Assembly: GCA_943846665.1 (NCBI GenBank)
Contig: OX044358.1
Span: forward strand, 186,001-250,000
DNA: 64,000 nucleotides
From: Arcticimaribacter sp002477625
Lineage (GTDB): Bacteria; Bacteroidota; Bacteroidia; Flavobacteriales; Flavobacteriaceae
Direction: 5' to 3'
Below the pieces are notes generated by a model. The model was given only the letters and a program-made list of their open reading frames with translations, was not told the origin of the DNA and ran no database searches. Position 1 is the first letter of the stretch, and every line of letters starts with the position of its first letter. This document shows, piece by piece, positions 18,721-28,363 of the stretch. The position numbers and the translations under genes were made by a program.

Positions 18721-18751
18721 AAACCCTCCATATGTTCCGTATGGAGGGTTT
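18721..18751 (+). terminator. Intrinsic terminator after leuB
   Basis: AAACCCTCCATA (18721-18732) and TATGGAGGGTTT (18740-18751) form a perfect 12-base stem with a 7-base loop, followed by TATTATATCT and preceded by an A-run. It ends the leucine operon and insulates the damaged GH144-like gene downstream. Confidence 0.9.
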
Positions 18752-18793
18752 ATTATATCTTTGAAATGAATCCCATAAAATAGATCAAATCCT

Positions 18794-20158
18794 TTGAAAA
18801 TCATTTCATTATACTGTATACTACTTCTCATATCATGCTCTTCGAACGATACAGAAAGAAATGAAACTGTTTCTGAACCCCTTGAAATGCAGCCAGCTTC
18901 TGATTCAGAACTGATGCAAAGGGTGCAGGAAGACGTCTTTAAATACTTTTGAGATTATACACACCCGATTTCAAAACTGAGTCGGGAACGCTTACATGAA
19001 AATGACCTTTCATTTGACGCTAATACAGTAACAACGGGTGGATCTGGATTCGGTTTTCTGAATATTTTACTGGGGATTGAGCAGAATAACATCAGCAGAG
19101 CAGCTGGAATAAGTCATTTGCAAACTGCACTTAATTTCCTAGAAAATGCCGATCGATTCCATGGCGCTTGGCCGCATTGGATGGATGGTACAAATGGATC
19201 CGTGATTCCGTTCAGTTCTATGGACAAGGGTGCAGATTTGATAGAAACTGCCTTGCTGTGTCAAGGGTTGATCTGTATTCGTGAATATTTTAAAAACGGA
19301 AACGCCGAGGAACAACAACTAGCCCAAAAAGCTAATGCTCTCTGGAAGGGTGTTGAGTGGGATTGGTTTACTCAAGGAGAAAATCGGCTTTACTGGCATT
19401 GGTCGCCCGACTATAATTTTGAAATCAACCTACCCATCGTGGGGTATAATGAAGGCTTGATTGCCTATGTGCTGGCTGCCGCTTTTCAAACACATCCAAT
19501 AGATGCAGCGGTATACCACCAAGGTTGGGCACAGAATGGGGCGATCAGAAGTGAAGTACAACAGTATACAATTCCTTTAATCTTAAATCATGGAGGAGTA
19601 AATGATCATGTTGGCCCCTTATTTTGGGCACATTACTCCTATTTGACTCTAGATCCGCGGGGTTTAACCGATCGGTATGCCAATTATTGGGACCTGGTTC
19701 GCAATCACACGCAGATTGTATTGGAGCATTGTACTCGAAATCCAAATGAATTTTTAGCATATTCAGATAAAAACTGGGGATTAACTGCAAGTTATTCTCG
19801 AAATGCAGATGGAAGCACCGGCTATTCTGACCATAGTCCAACCAACGATCGAGGGGTCATAAGTCCAACTGCAGCACTTAGTTCATTCCCCTATACTCCT
19901 GAGGCTTCTATGAGGTATTTACGTTACTTATACGAAGAAAAGCAAGAAGACTATATTGGAATTTCTGGTCCGATTGATGCATATGCTCCGCAATTTCAAT
20001 GGAAAACACAGCGTTATTTAGCCATAGATCAAGGTACTATTGGTCCTATGATTGAAAACCACAAAACACAATTGTTTTGGAACTTATTTATGAATGCACC
20101 AGAAATCAGGTCTGGACTTGTAACACCCGGATTTACTTCTACACAACACGGATTTTAA
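18794..20158 (+). pseudogene. GH144/glucoamylase-like lipoprotein, interrupted by one TGA
   Basis: One frame runs from a TTG at 18794, through a lipoprotein signal ending LLLISC, to the TAA ending at 20158 (455 codons), broken only by TGA at 18950-18952. That codon sits in QEDVFKYF-stop-DYTHP, where the family has Trp (KYFWD). Downstream the conserved PF10091/GH144 text is intact: TVTTGGSGFGFLNIL, ADRFHGAWPHWMDG, WDWFTQGENRLYWHW, and DRGVISPTAALSSFPYTP. The protein would be an exported beta-glucan or glucose-polymer hydrolase. Either the gene is a very young pseudogene (TGG to TGA), the base is a sequencing error, or the stop is read through. The part after the stop could restart at the TTG at 19118, without signal peptide. 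Confidence 0.82.
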
Positions 20159-20210
20159 AACTTAACTTTGATTTAGAACGCTTAAAACCCTCCCTATTTA
20201 GAAAATAGTT

Positions 20211-20218
20211 TAGGTTTG
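20211..20218 (+). promoter_or_regulatory. Possible -7 box for the GNAT at 20243
   Basis: TAGGTTTG matches TAnnTTTG and lies 24 bases before the ATG. No convincing -33 TTTG at the right spacing. Confidence 0.35.
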
Positions 20219-20242
20219 AGAAGTAAAATTTAAATTGATCCA

Positions 20243-20737
20243 ATGCTCAGACTAGAACCCTTTACACCTAAAGACTTTTCAAGACTCATTCGTTGGGTAG
20301 GAACGAAAAGAGAATTGATTCAATTTGCCGGAGATCTGTTTACCTTCCCTCTATCAGAAGACCAACTTCAGGCTTATCTAAATCAAAAAAAGCTGATCCC
20401 TAAAAAAATAATACACACAGAATCAGGAGAAGTCATAGGACATTGTGAACTGAATTTTTTAAATGAACATCCAAGATTATCGAGGATACTGATTGGAAAT
20501 AAACAAAACAGAGGGCTGGGTTACGGAACTAAAATAATACAGCTAATGATCGATGCGATTCAAAAGGAAATTCCAACTAAACAAGTAGAATTACGTGTTT
20601 TTGGGTACAATACCAATGCAATAAAGCTGTATAAAAAAGAAGGCTTTGTAATTCAAGAAAAACATACACTTGAATTTCAATATGCTGAGGGCGAATCGTG
20701 GACGAACTACTATATGATCAAACAACTCCATAATTAA
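20243..20737 (+). CDS. GNAT-family N-acetyltransferase
   Basis: A 164-residue acetyltransferase related to the RimJ/RimL group. The acetyl-CoA pyrophosphate loop is seen as RILIGNKQNRGLGYGTKIIQ (about residues 84-103), followed by ELRVFGYNTNAIKLYKKEGF, the usual last beta-alpha unit of the fold. Substrate unknown: it could be a protein N-terminus, a polyamine or an antibiotic-like amine. It is monocistronic between the damaged GH144-like gene and a DUF2855 gene on the same strand. Confidence 0.85.
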   Translation: MLRLEPFTPKDFSRLIRWVGTKRELIQFAGDLFTFPLSEDQLQAYLNQKKLIPKKIIHTESGEVIGHCELNFLNEHPRLSRILIGNKQNRGLGYGTKIIQLMIDAIQKEIPTKQVELRVFGYNTNAIKLYKKEGFVIQEKHTLEFQYAEGESWTNYYMIKQLHN

Positions 20738-20839
20738 ACGATTATAAAGTGAAAACGAAATCACTTTTACTAGTAAACCAATTGAATATTTTTTATATTG
20801 AAGCTAATCTAGCTTAATATTCTATCTTAAACATTTTGT

Positions 20840-21943
20840 ATGAAACCAGCCAAAAGTCTTCAATTTCAAGTTGAAAAAAATAAATTCATCAACCATGCAA
20901 TTGAAGAAATTCCTGAAGAACAACTAATCCTTGCCGCTGATGAGATTAAAGTTAAGGTTGATTTGTTTTCTTTCACATCAAACAACATTACCTATGCGGT
21001 TTCTGGAGCAATCATACGGTATTGGGAATTCTTCCCTCCTGTAGGAAAACAAACAGAAGGCTGGGGTGTAATTCCGGTGTGGGGCTTTGCAGATGTTGTA
21101 GAATCAAAAGCAGATGGGATCCCAGTTGGAGACCGTATTTTTGGTTACTTCCCTCCTGCTTCCCATTTAAAAATGAAAGCAGGGCATATTACAGCTAAGC
21201 GTTTTATAGATGTTACGGAACACCGGTCTACTTTACCGCCAACCTATAATTTGTATAGAAGAGTGCTTTCGGAACCCAACTATGATCAAAAACTGGATCG
21301 CGATCGGGCCTTGTTTTACCCCCTTTACATCACATCCTTTTGTTTGTGGGATTCCCTTCAAGAAAACAGCTGGTTTGGGGCAGAGCAAATCATCATACTG
21401 AGTGCTTCCAGTAAAACCAGTATTGGTCTGGCTTATGGATTGTACAGCGATGATACTGCACCAAAAGCCATCGGAATAACATCAGAACGCAATCGCGATG
21501 CCGTTGTAAAACTGGGTTTGTATACTGAAGTGTATACCTATGAGCAACTAGCAGATGTTGATCGTAAAACCCCGAGTGTTATTGTAGATATGTCGGGTAA
21601 TAATGCGGTCTTAGTTGATTTGCATAAACGTTTAGGTGATCTTATGAAATTTACGTTCAAGGTTGGACTTACCCATTGGAAAGAATCAAACCCCAACGAA
21701 GGAATCATCCGAGAACGTTCTAAGTTTTTCTTTGCGCCAAGTCACATTCAAAAACGAATCGAAGATTGGGGAGCCAGCGAATTTGATCAAAAAACATCAC
21801 AGTTTATAGTGGATGCAGTTGCAACCACCAAAACATGGCTTCAGTATAAAACACTGGATGGTTTAGCTGATCTTGCCGAGGTATATCCAACGGTATGCAA
21901 CGGGACATTAGCTGCAGATCAGGGATTAATTGTTAGCATGTAA
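20840..21943 (+). CDS. DUF2855 family protein (MDR/alcohol-dehydrogenase-like)
   Basis: A 367-residue protein of the DUF2855 family, distantly related to medium-chain dehydrogenase/quinone reductases. The N-terminal part has the GroES-like text WGVIPVWGFADVVESKADGI and VGDRIFGYFPPASHL; the middle has a Rossmann-like segment around IIILSASSKTSIGLAYGL, where a plain GxGxxG is lacking. No catalytic zinc ligands are evident. Function unknown; a role in reducing enones or aldehydes is a guess from the fold only. It ends 10 bases before the convergent acyl-CoA dehydrogenase. Confidence 0.8.
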   Translation: MKPAKSLQFQVEKNKFINHAIEEIPEEQLILAADEIKVKVDLFSFTSNNITYAVSGAIIRYWEFFPPVGKQTEGWGVIPVWGFADVVESKADGIPVGDRIFGYFPPASHLKMKAGHITAKRFIDVTEHRSTLPPTYNLYRRVLSEPNYDQKLDRDRALFYPLYITSFCLWDSLQENSWFGAEQIIILSASSKTSIGLAYGLYSDDTAPKAIGITSERNRDAVVKLGLYTEVYTYEQLADVDRKTPSVIVDMSGNNAVLVDLHKRLGDLMKFTFKVGLTHWKESNPNEGIIRERSKFFFAPSHIQKRIEDWGASEFDQKTSQFIVDAVATTKTWLQYKTLDGLADLAEVYPTVCNGTLAADQGLIVSM

Positions 21944-21952
21944 AAGCGGGTT

Positions 21953-23113
21953 TTATATTGGCAGTTCAAGATTTCCAGACAATACATTTCGGGAAATAAT
22001 GATCCGCTGAATCTCTGAGGTTCCCTCGTATATCTGCGTGATTTTTGCATCCCGCATAAGACGCTCTACATGGTATTCTTTTACATAGCCATTTCCTCCG
22101 TGAATTTGAACCGCTTCTACGGTATGCTTCATTGCAGCTTCCGAAGCGATTAACTTAGCCATCGCACTTGCATAACCATAGTCTTGTCCACTATCTTTTA
22201 AATAAGCAGCTCGATATACTATCATCCGAGCAGCTTCAATATCCATCGCCATATCTGCTAGTTTAAAGGCAATGGCTTGATGTTGACCAATAGGCTTTCC
22301 GAAAGTTGCTCTCTGATGGGCGTATTCAACGGCCAACTCATAAGCTCCAGCAGCAATACCAAGGGCTTGTGCAGCAATTCCAATGCGCCCCCCTTCAAGA
22401 GTTTTCATGGCAAATTTAAACCCAAAACCATCTGCTCCGATTCGGTTTTCCTTTGGAACTTTTACATCTGCATAACTTATAGAATGGGTGTCGGACGAAC
22501 GAATCCCCATTTTATCTTCTTTTGGACCAATGGTGACGCCTTCCCAATCGCGTTCAACAATAAAGGCATTGATTCCTTTATGCCCCTTGTCTTTGTCCGT
22601 ATGAGCAATCACAAGTTGAATGGTCGCTTTTCCGCCATTTGTAATCCAGTTTTTTACACCATTCAACACATAATGATCTCCTTTGTCTATGGCTGTTGTT
22701 CGTTGGGATGTTGCATCACTTCCGGCTTCGGGTTCAGAAAGGCAAAAACAGCCTACCGCTTCCCCCGTAGTTAATCTCGGAATGTATTTTTGTTTTTGTT
22801 CTTCGGTTCCGTATTTTTCAAGGCCAAATAAAACAAGAGAATTATTCACGGACATAATCACCGAACAACTGCTATCGATTTTTGAGATTTCTTCCATGGC
22901 AATTACATAGGAAAGGGTATCCATACCACTTCCGCCATATTTGGGGTCAGTCATCATACTTAAAAAACCCATTTCTCCCATTTCTTTGACAAATTCAGTT
23001 GGGTAAGCCATGGTAGTGTCACGTTCAATAACACCGTCCTTTAGACGTGTTCTAGCAAATTCTCGTGCGGCTTCTTTAACACTTAAATGTTCTTCTTCTA
23101 ATTTAAATATCAT
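21953..23113 (-). CDS. Acyl-CoA dehydrogenase
   Basis: FAD enzyme catalysing the first, alpha-beta dehydrogenation of fatty acyl-CoA in beta-oxidation. At 386 residues it is the length of short/medium-chain enzymes. Signatures: CFCLSEPEAGSDATS, the FAD-binding NGVKNWITNGG, QALGIAAGAYELAVEYAHQR, and near the C-terminus the catalytic Glu in QIYEGTSEIQRIIISRNVL. It is last in the minus-strand operon of isomerase, thiolase, FadJ-like, thioesterase and this gene. Electrons would pass to ETF, not encoded here. Chain length specificity is not readable. Confidence 0.94.
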   Translation of the reverse strand: MIFKLEEEHLSVKEAAREFARTRLKDGVIERDTTMAYPTEFVKEMGEMGFLSMMTDPKYGGSGMDTLSYVIAMEEISKIDSSCSVIMSVNNSLVLFGLEKYGTEEQKQKYIPRLTTGEAVGCFCLSEPEAGSDATSQRTTAIDKGDHYVLNGVKNWITNGGKATIQLVIAHTDKDKGHKGINAFIVERDWEGVTIGPKEDKMGIRSSDTHSISYADVKVPKENRIGADGFGFKFAMKTLEGGRIGIAAQALGIAAGAYELAVEYAHQRATFGKPIGQHQAIAFKLADMAMDIEAARMIVYRAAYLKDSGQDYGYASAMAKLIASEAAMKHTVEAVQIHGGNGYVKEYHVERLMRDAKITQIYEGTSEIQRIIISRNVLSGNLELPI

Positions 23114-23137
23114 ACTAATGAATTCTATTTGGGTTGA

Positions 23138-24010
23138 TTATGCTTTTATAATTTGTTCTCGAATCAGGCCTTCTTGAGCTACAGAGGCAACCAAGTCTCC
23201 ATTTTTATTAAAAATACTACCGCGAGCAAAACCCCTCGAATTGGAAGCACTTGGACTATCCATAGCATACAAGAGCCAATCGTCAATAGAAAAGTCTCGG
23301 TGAAACCAAAGCGCATGGTCTAAACTGGTATAAAACATACTTTTGGTGTTGAGTTCTTCTCGATGGGGAGCAGTGGCTGTACTCAATAAGTTATAATCAG
23401 ATGCATAAGCAAGTAATTGATGATTAAGTGCCACATCATCTCGATTGAGTTTTGCGGCCGAAGTAAACCATAAATTGTCATAGGGGGAGCTGTTTTTACT
23501 GTACTTACTCAAAAAACTTTCTACAGGTCGAATATCAAATACCGTTGGTAATAAGCTTTTTAATCGCTTATAAACCTTTGGTGCTGTCGTTTCAAGCTCA
23601 TTGATTTGAGCTACAGTAGGAATTAAATTCTCTGGCATAATCAGATTGGGCATGGGAATTTGGTGGTCGATTCCTTCTTCCTTTTTATGAAAAGAAGCCG
23701 ACATATTGAAAATCGCTACGCCATTTTGCTTGGCAACTACCCTCCGAGTGGTAAAGCTTTTTCCATCCCGAATGGAGTCTACTTCATAGGTTATTGGGAT
23801 ATCGAGCTGCCCACCTAAGATAAAATAAGCATGCATGGAATGTGCAAAACGATCTTTGGGAACGGACTGATAAGCTGCATAAAGCGATTGCCCAAGAACT
23901 TGTCCTCCAAATACCCGACCCCAGGGGGTTGTGTAGTTTTCACCTTGAAAAGTATTTTCGTCGATTTTCTTGAGGGTCAATAAATCAACTACTTCTTGAA
24001 TCGTATCCAT
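23138..24010 (-). CDS. tesB: Acyl-CoA thioesterase II (TesB type)
   Basis: Double-hotdog thioesterase that hydrolyses acyl-CoA to free fatty acid and CoA. It has 290 residues, typical for TesB. The N-terminal hotdog shows the VFGGQVLGQSLYAAYQSVP block and HAYFILGG; the C-terminal hotdog has LNHQLLAYASDYNLL with the catalytic Asp and SLDHALWFHRDFSIDDW with the HALWFHR signature. It lies between the FadJ-like gene and acyl-CoA dehydrogenase, with a hairpin in the 69-base gap upstream, so its expression may be partly separate. Likely role: relieving CoA sequestration during beta-oxidation. Confidence 0.93.
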   Translation of the reverse strand: MDTIQEVVDLLTLKKIDENTFQGENYTTPWGRVFGGQVLGQSLYAAYQSVPKDRFAHSMHAYFILGGQLDIPITYEVDSIRDGKSFTTRRVVAKQNGVAIFNMSASFHKKEEGIDHQIPMPNLIMPENLIPTVAQINELETTAPKVYKRLKSLLPTVFDIRPVESFLSKYSKNSSPYDNLWFTSAAKLNRDDVALNHQLLAYASDYNLLSTATAPHREELNTKSMFYTSLDHALWFHRDFSIDDWLLYAMDSPSASNSRGFARGSIFNKNGDLVASVAQEGLIREQIIKA

Positions 24011-24025
24011 AGGTTATATTTAAAA

Positions 24026-24060
24026 AATGCTCCAAATTAAAAACTATAAAAAGGAGCATT
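24026..24060 (-). terminator. Hairpin between the fadJ-like gene and tesB
   Basis: Read on the minus strand, AATGCTCC and GGAGCATT form an 8-base stem around an A/T-rich 19-base loop, followed directly by a T-run (TTTTTTAAAT). It may be a leaky terminator that lowers expression of tesB and the acyl-CoA dehydrogenase relative to the upstream genes. Confidence 0.5.
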
Positions 24061-24079
24061 CAATGAATTATAATTGCTA

Positions 24080-26233
24080 TTATTTTTTATAGTCGTGAAT
24101 CGATTTTCCAGCTTCCGACAACGCTCTCAAAGCATCTGGAACTGCAAAGCGCGCTCCGAAACGAGAAGTGAAATCGTCGCATTCAGCAACAAATTGTTGC
24201 ATGCCTACAAAATCAATATACGATAAGGCTCCACCGGTAAAGATTGGGAACCCCCATCCTAAAACAGATCCTAGATCTCCATCAACTACGCTTTTCAAAA
24301 CCCCTTCTTTTAAACACTTAAAAGCTTCAATTGCCTGACGGTGTAGAATTCGTTTTCCAACAGTTTCCTTATCGAGATAAGCAACATTAGAATTATATTT
24401 TTCTGCAAGTCCAGGCCATAGTTTCTTAGGTGAGCCTTTTGGATAGTCGTAGAAGCCTGCGCCCCACTTCTTCCCTTTACGACCGTGGTTATCTACAAGG
24501 TCTTTTTGCATTTTATATGAACGCTCTTGGAATGCCGGCTTGTTTGGTGTCGGATCACTTTCATAAACGTGTAATCCTAAAGTAAGGGTTACTTCATCTA
24601 TTACTGCCAGTGGCCCAACGGCCATTCCTTCCCCTTTGGCAACATTCTCTACCATTGCAGCTGGAACTCCTTCTTCTACCATAAAAGATCCTTCGGAAAC
24701 AAAGGTTCCAAAACAACGGGAGGTATAAAACCCACGGCTATCGTTTACTACAATTGGAATCTTACCAATGGCAACTGTATAATCTACAGCGGCAGCAATA
24801 GCCTTTGCTTCTGTTTTTTCACCAACAATGATTTCAACTAGTGGCATTTTTTCTACGGGAGAAAAGAAATGAATTCCAATGAAATTTGCTGGACGGGAAG
24901 ATGCTTTTGCTAATTCGGTAATCGGAATCGTTGAAGTGTTGGATGCATATACTTTATCAGCACCAAGAACTGCTTCCGTTTCCGCTGTTACAATTGATTT
25001 TAACTTTGGATCTTCAAATACGGCTTCAATTACAAGATCACAGTCTTTCATCGACGCAGGATCTGTAGTTGCTTCAATTTTCGAGAGTAACGCTTCCGCT
25101 TTTTCGGGTGTAGAACGGTTTTTAGAAATTGCCTTATCTAAAATTGCTTTCGAATATGCTTTCCCTTTTTCGGCTCCTTCTTGTGAAACATCCTTAAGAA
25201 CCACATCCATTCCTGCTTTTGCAGAGACATATGCAATTCCAGCGCCCATCATCCCAGCACCCAAAATACCTAATTTTTTTATCTCGTAGGCAGGCTCAGT
25301 CTTTGGACGTGCAATTCCTTTTTTGGCTTTTTGCAATTCCATAAATCCAGTACGGATCATATTTTTTGCTTCCTTAGAAGCCAATAACTTTATAAAATAA
25401 CGGGCTTCAATTTCTAATGCACGATCAATCGTTATGGGCAATCCATCATGGATTACTTTTATAATATAATTTTGCGCTGGATAATTTCCATGTGCCATTT
25501 TACTTAGGTTACCTGCAGCACCAACAAGCGTTTGAACTCCGTTTGCAGACCATACATCACCACCTGGAACACGATGTTTTTTATTATCCCAAGGTTGAAC
25601 TGGATTTGGATTTGCAAGAATCCAATCCTTCGCTTTTTGAATAAGTTCTTCCTGACTTTCGGCGAGGTCATCTATAAGACCATCTTTTAAGGCTTGAGCG
25701 GGACGTACTTCTTTTCCTTGCAAGAGATACATCAAAGAATTTTGAATGCCCAATAAGTAAGGAACCTTGGAGTTTCCACCACCAGCGGGTAACAAACCAA
25801 CCTTAGCTTCCGGAAAACCTAATTTTATTTTTACACTGTTGAGCACTATTCGGTGATGACAGGTCAAACACAATTCCAGTCCACCCCCCATTGCAGTACC
25901 GTTTATAGCAGCAACAAAAGGCTTGCCCGCAGTTTCAAGAGCACGCAGCGCTTGATGCATTTGCATGGTGCCATCAAATGTTTTTTGAGGGTCGTCTCCC
26001 ATCGTTTGTAATTCTCTCAGATCGGCACCCGGCATAAACATACTTCTGCCAGAGGTTAAAATCATCCCTTTAATTTCTTTGTCAGCAACAACTTGATTTG
26101 CTAATTCGATATAGGCGGTTATGAATTCGGTACTGAATAAGTTCGTTGGGTTATTGACTTGATTGATGGAAAGGATTCCGATACCATCCGTTCCAACTTC
26201 AAATTCAAAAAGGTCGTTTTTAATATGTTCCAT
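24080..26233 (-). CDS. fadJ: FadJ/FadB-type enoyl-CoA hydratase / 3-hydroxyacyl-CoA dehydrogenase
   Basis: Bifunctional beta-oxidation enzyme, 717 residues. The N-terminal crotonase domain (about 1-200) has the oxyanion-hole text GRSMFMPGADLREL and AINGTAMGGGLELCLTCHHR with the catalytic Glu region GFPEAKVGLLPAGGG. The NAD-binding domain begins at KLGILGAGMMGAGIAYVSAK (about residue 320), and the C-terminal domain has FIGIHFFSPVEKMPLVEII and the catalytic His. Order and length fit FadJ/FadB. The thiolase gene precedes it by 26 bases, the usual fadBA-like pairing. Operon control probably involves the divergent TetR. Confidence 0.94.
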   Translation of the reverse strand: MEHIKNDLFEFEVGTDGIGILSINQVNNPTNLFSTEFITAYIELANQVVADKEIKGMILTSGRSMFMPGADLRELQTMGDDPQKTFDGTMQMHQALRALETAGKPFVAAINGTAMGGGLELCLTCHHRIVLNSVKIKLGFPEAKVGLLPAGGGNSKVPYLLGIQNSLMYLLQGKEVRPAQALKDGLIDDLAESQEELIQKAKDWILANPNPVQPWDNKKHRVPGGDVWSANGVQTLVGAAGNLSKMAHGNYPAQNYIIKVIHDGLPITIDRALEIEARYFIKLLASKEAKNMIRTGFMELQKAKKGIARPKTEPAYEIKKLGILGAGMMGAGIAYVSAKAGMDVVLKDVSQEGAEKGKAYSKAILDKAISKNRSTPEKAEALLSKIEATTDPASMKDCDLVIEAVFEDPKLKSIVTAETEAVLGADKVYASNTSTIPITELAKASSRPANFIGIHFFSPVEKMPLVEIIVGEKTEAKAIAAAVDYTVAIGKIPIVVNDSRGFYTSRCFGTFVSEGSFMVEEGVPAAMVENVAKGEGMAVGPLAVIDEVTLTLGLHVYESDPTPNKPAFQERSYKMQKDLVDNHGRKGKKWGAGFYDYPKGSPKKLWPGLAEKYNSNVAYLDKETVGKRILHRQAIEAFKCLKEGVLKSVVDGDLGSVLGWGFPIFTGGALSYIDFVGMQQFVAECDDFTSRFGARFAVPDALRALSEAGKSIHDYKK

Positions 26234-26259
26234 TTGAAATACTTTTTCTTAATTCTTAA

Positions 26260-27462
26260 TTAGACACGTTCAATGATTGTAGCAATACCCATTCCTCCAC
26301 CAATACATAGGGTGATTAATCCGGTATTTAAATTTCTTCTTTCTAGTTCATCCATAAGCGTTCCAGCGATCATACAACCGGTAGCCCCTAAGGGGTGACC
26401 CATGGCAATTGCCCCTCCATTTACGTTTACTATGGAATGGTCAACACCGAGCTTGTCCATAAAATACATTGGAATAGCAGAAAAAGCCTCGTTAACTTCA
26501 AATAAGTCAATGTCATTGATGCTCATCCCAGCTTGTTTCAATGCTTTTACACTTGCAGGAACTGGTCCTGTAAGCATGATGGTTGGATCTGTACCTTCTA
26601 CGGCTGCAGCACGTACTCTAAACCGAGCTGTTAAGCCTAGTGCTTCACCAATGGCTTTGTTACCAATTAAGGTAGCTCCAGCTCCATCTACAATGGCAGA
26701 GGAATTAGCGGCGTGGTGTACGTGATCTAATTCTTCAACTTCTGGATATTTATCGATAGCAACTGCATCGAAACCACCCATAGCTCCCATCATGGCGAAG
26801 GAAGGCTGGAGTTTACTGATACCCTCGAGGGTGGTCGAAGGGCGAATGTTTTCGTCTGTAGCTAAAACATCAAGACCGTTGATGTCTTTAATTGGAATAC
26901 GTGAAACAAAACGTTTGTCCGCCTCGGCTTCTGATGCTCTTCTTTGGGATTCAACAGCAAATAAATCGGTGTCGTTTCTAGAATAACCGTATTTGGTAGC
27001 AATCAAATCTGCAGAAATACCCTGAGGAACTAAATTTCTTGGAATAGCTTGCAAAGGATCCATTAAAAAACCTCCTCCGTCAGATCCCATAGGGACACGA
27101 GACATGCTTTCTACTCCACCAGCGACCATGAGCGAACTGAAACCAGACTTTACATAAGCAGCCGCTTGATTCATAGCTTCAAGACCAGAGCCACAAAAAC
27201 GGTTTAAGGTTACACCACAGAGGTGATCCCCATAATTCGATTCTTGAGCTGCAGATTTTGCAATGTTTACTCCTTGATCTTTTACTTGAGCAACACAGCC
27301 AAAAATTACATCTTCAACCTTAGAGGTATCCAAGGCATTTCTTTCCTTAAGTGCTACTAATACTTGACGAGACAACTCGGTAGGTGTAACTCCATTAAGA
27401 GCTCCTTTTTTGTTTCCTTTTCCTCGAACCGATCGAACGGCATCATAAATGTATGCTTCCAT
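26260..27462 (-). CDS. fadA: Acetyl-CoA C-acyltransferase (thiolase, FadA/FadI type)
   Basis: Cleaves 3-ketoacyl-CoA with CoA to release acetyl-CoA. It has 400 residues. The nucleophilic Cys is in GVTLNRFCGSGLEAMNQAA, the two His motifs are in EVNEAFSAIPMYF and NVNGGAIAMGHPLGATG, and the second catalytic Cys is in LITLCIGGGMG. It is the second gene of the operon, 11 bases after the isomerase stop, and feeds acetyl-CoA from the FadJ product. A biosynthetic thiolase is less likely given the neighbours. Confidence 0.95.
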   Translation of the reverse strand: MEAYIYDAVRSVRGKGNKKGALNGVTPTELSRQVLVALKERNALDTSKVEDVIFGCVAQVKDQGVNIAKSAAQESNYGDHLCGVTLNRFCGSGLEAMNQAAAYVKSGFSSLMVAGGVESMSRVPMGSDGGGFLMDPLQAIPRNLVPQGISADLIATKYGYSRNDTDLFAVESQRRASEAEADKRFVSRIPIKDINGLDVLATDENIRPSTTLEGISKLQPSFAMMGAMGGFDAVAIDKYPEVEELDHVHHAANSSAIVDGAGATLIGNKAIGEALGLTARFRVRAAAVEGTDPTIMLTGPVPASVKALKQAGMSINDIDLFEVNEAFSAIPMYFMDKLGVDHSIVNVNGGAIAMGHPLGATGCMIAGTLMDELERRNLNTGLITLCIGGGMGIATIIERV

Positions 27463-27473
27463 CTTTATTTATT

Positions 27474-28241
27474 TTAATTTTTTAAATTATTCTTAAATTC
27501 TTGTATCACCTGCTGTGTAAAAGGGTCAGACAAATTATCAATTACATCTTCTACCAATTGAGTGAAATCTCGATCCACCAATTTAAGTAAGTTTTTTCTT
27601 AATAAGCGTTTTGTTTCCGTAAAAACTGGGGTATGTATACTCAACATCTTTTGCAAGTATAATTCCGAACGCTCCAATACCGAATCGACTGCAACAGACT
27701 CGTTGACCAACCCAACTTCAAGTGCTTGATCGCTTGTATAAAGTTTCATTTGCTGTACAGCCTCCCAAGCTTGTTTTTCGCCTAAGTGATAGGCGTATAT
27801 ATCAGCAAGTAATTCGGGAACTTGCATGGACAACTTAAACTCGTGCATCCCAACAACATGTTTAGCTCCTATTCCCATCACCCTATAATCTGCACAAAGC
27901 GCCAGAATGGTCGCTCCTGCTGGGGCATATCCCGTAATGGCACATACAAAGGGTTTTGAAAATCGAATCATGGCCTGCAAAGCTTCGTGGTAATAAGTCC
28001 AAAATTCTGTGGCTTTTCCTTTTCCTCCCATGGCAATATTCACAATATCCAACCCTGCACTAAATCCGTGGGGTCGCCCGCTGAGGATTATACCACGAAC
28101 CGAATCGTCTTGATCCAATACCGTAAAAACATGCTTCAAATCACGAACCATAGCCGTATTGATTTGATTGACCTTACCACCATCCAACTGGACTATGGCG
28201 TAGTTTTCTTTTCGTTCAACAGTAATTGAGGTATAGTTCAT
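27474..28241 (-). CDS. Enoyl-CoA hydratase/isomerase family protein
   Basis: A 255-residue crotonase-fold protein, first gene of the beta-oxidation operon. The oxyanion-hole segments are GRPHGFSAGLDIVNIA and ITGYAPAGATILALCADYR. The second resembles the PAG text of delta3-delta2 enoyl-CoA isomerases, and the catalytic region HEFKLSMQVPELLADIYA lacks the two-Glu pattern of hydratases. I therefore favour an isomerase that prepares odd-position double bonds for FadJ; hydratase activity is possible. The ATG at 28239-28241 lies about 25 bases from a TATATTTG promoter box on the same strand. Confidence 0.85.
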   Translation of the reverse strand: MNYTSITVERKENYAIVQLDGGKVNQINTAMVRDLKHVFTVLDQDDSVRGIILSGRPHGFSAGLDIVNIAMGGKGKATEFWTYYHEALQAMIRFSKPFVCAITGYAPAGATILALCADYRVMGIGAKHVVGMHEFKLSMQVPELLADIYAYHLGEKQAWEAVQQMKLYTSDQALEVGLVNESVAVDSVLERSELYLQKMLSIHTPVFTETKRLLRKNLLKLVDRDFTQLVEDVIDNLSDPFTQQVIQEFKNNLKN

Positions 28242-28266
28242 GGATTCAAAAGCGTATCAATAAAAA

Positions 28267-28274
28267 CAAATATA
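28267..28274 (-). promoter_or_regulatory. -7 box for the beta-oxidation operon
   Basis: On the minus strand the sequence reads TATATTTG, a full match to TAnnTTTG, 25 bases before the isomerase ATG. A -33 TTTG is not evident, which fits an activated or regulated promoter. The TetR gene diverges from the same 122-base region. Confidence 0.45.
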
Positions 28275-28363
28275 GAAATATATTGGTTATGTTCTTAATT
28301 AATTTAAAAAATGAATGCTTACAATTTTTAAATCTGCTTTAAAATCGTTTAATTTGACAACAA

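Noticed and set aside
19545..19841. Antisense frame of 98 codons over the GH144-like gene
   Set aside because: The plus strand carries clear family motifs at this place; the antisense text has none.
24879..25289. Antisense frame of 136 codons within the fadJ-like gene
   Set aside because: It is the mirror of a well-supported gene, Ser/Ala-rich, without its own features.
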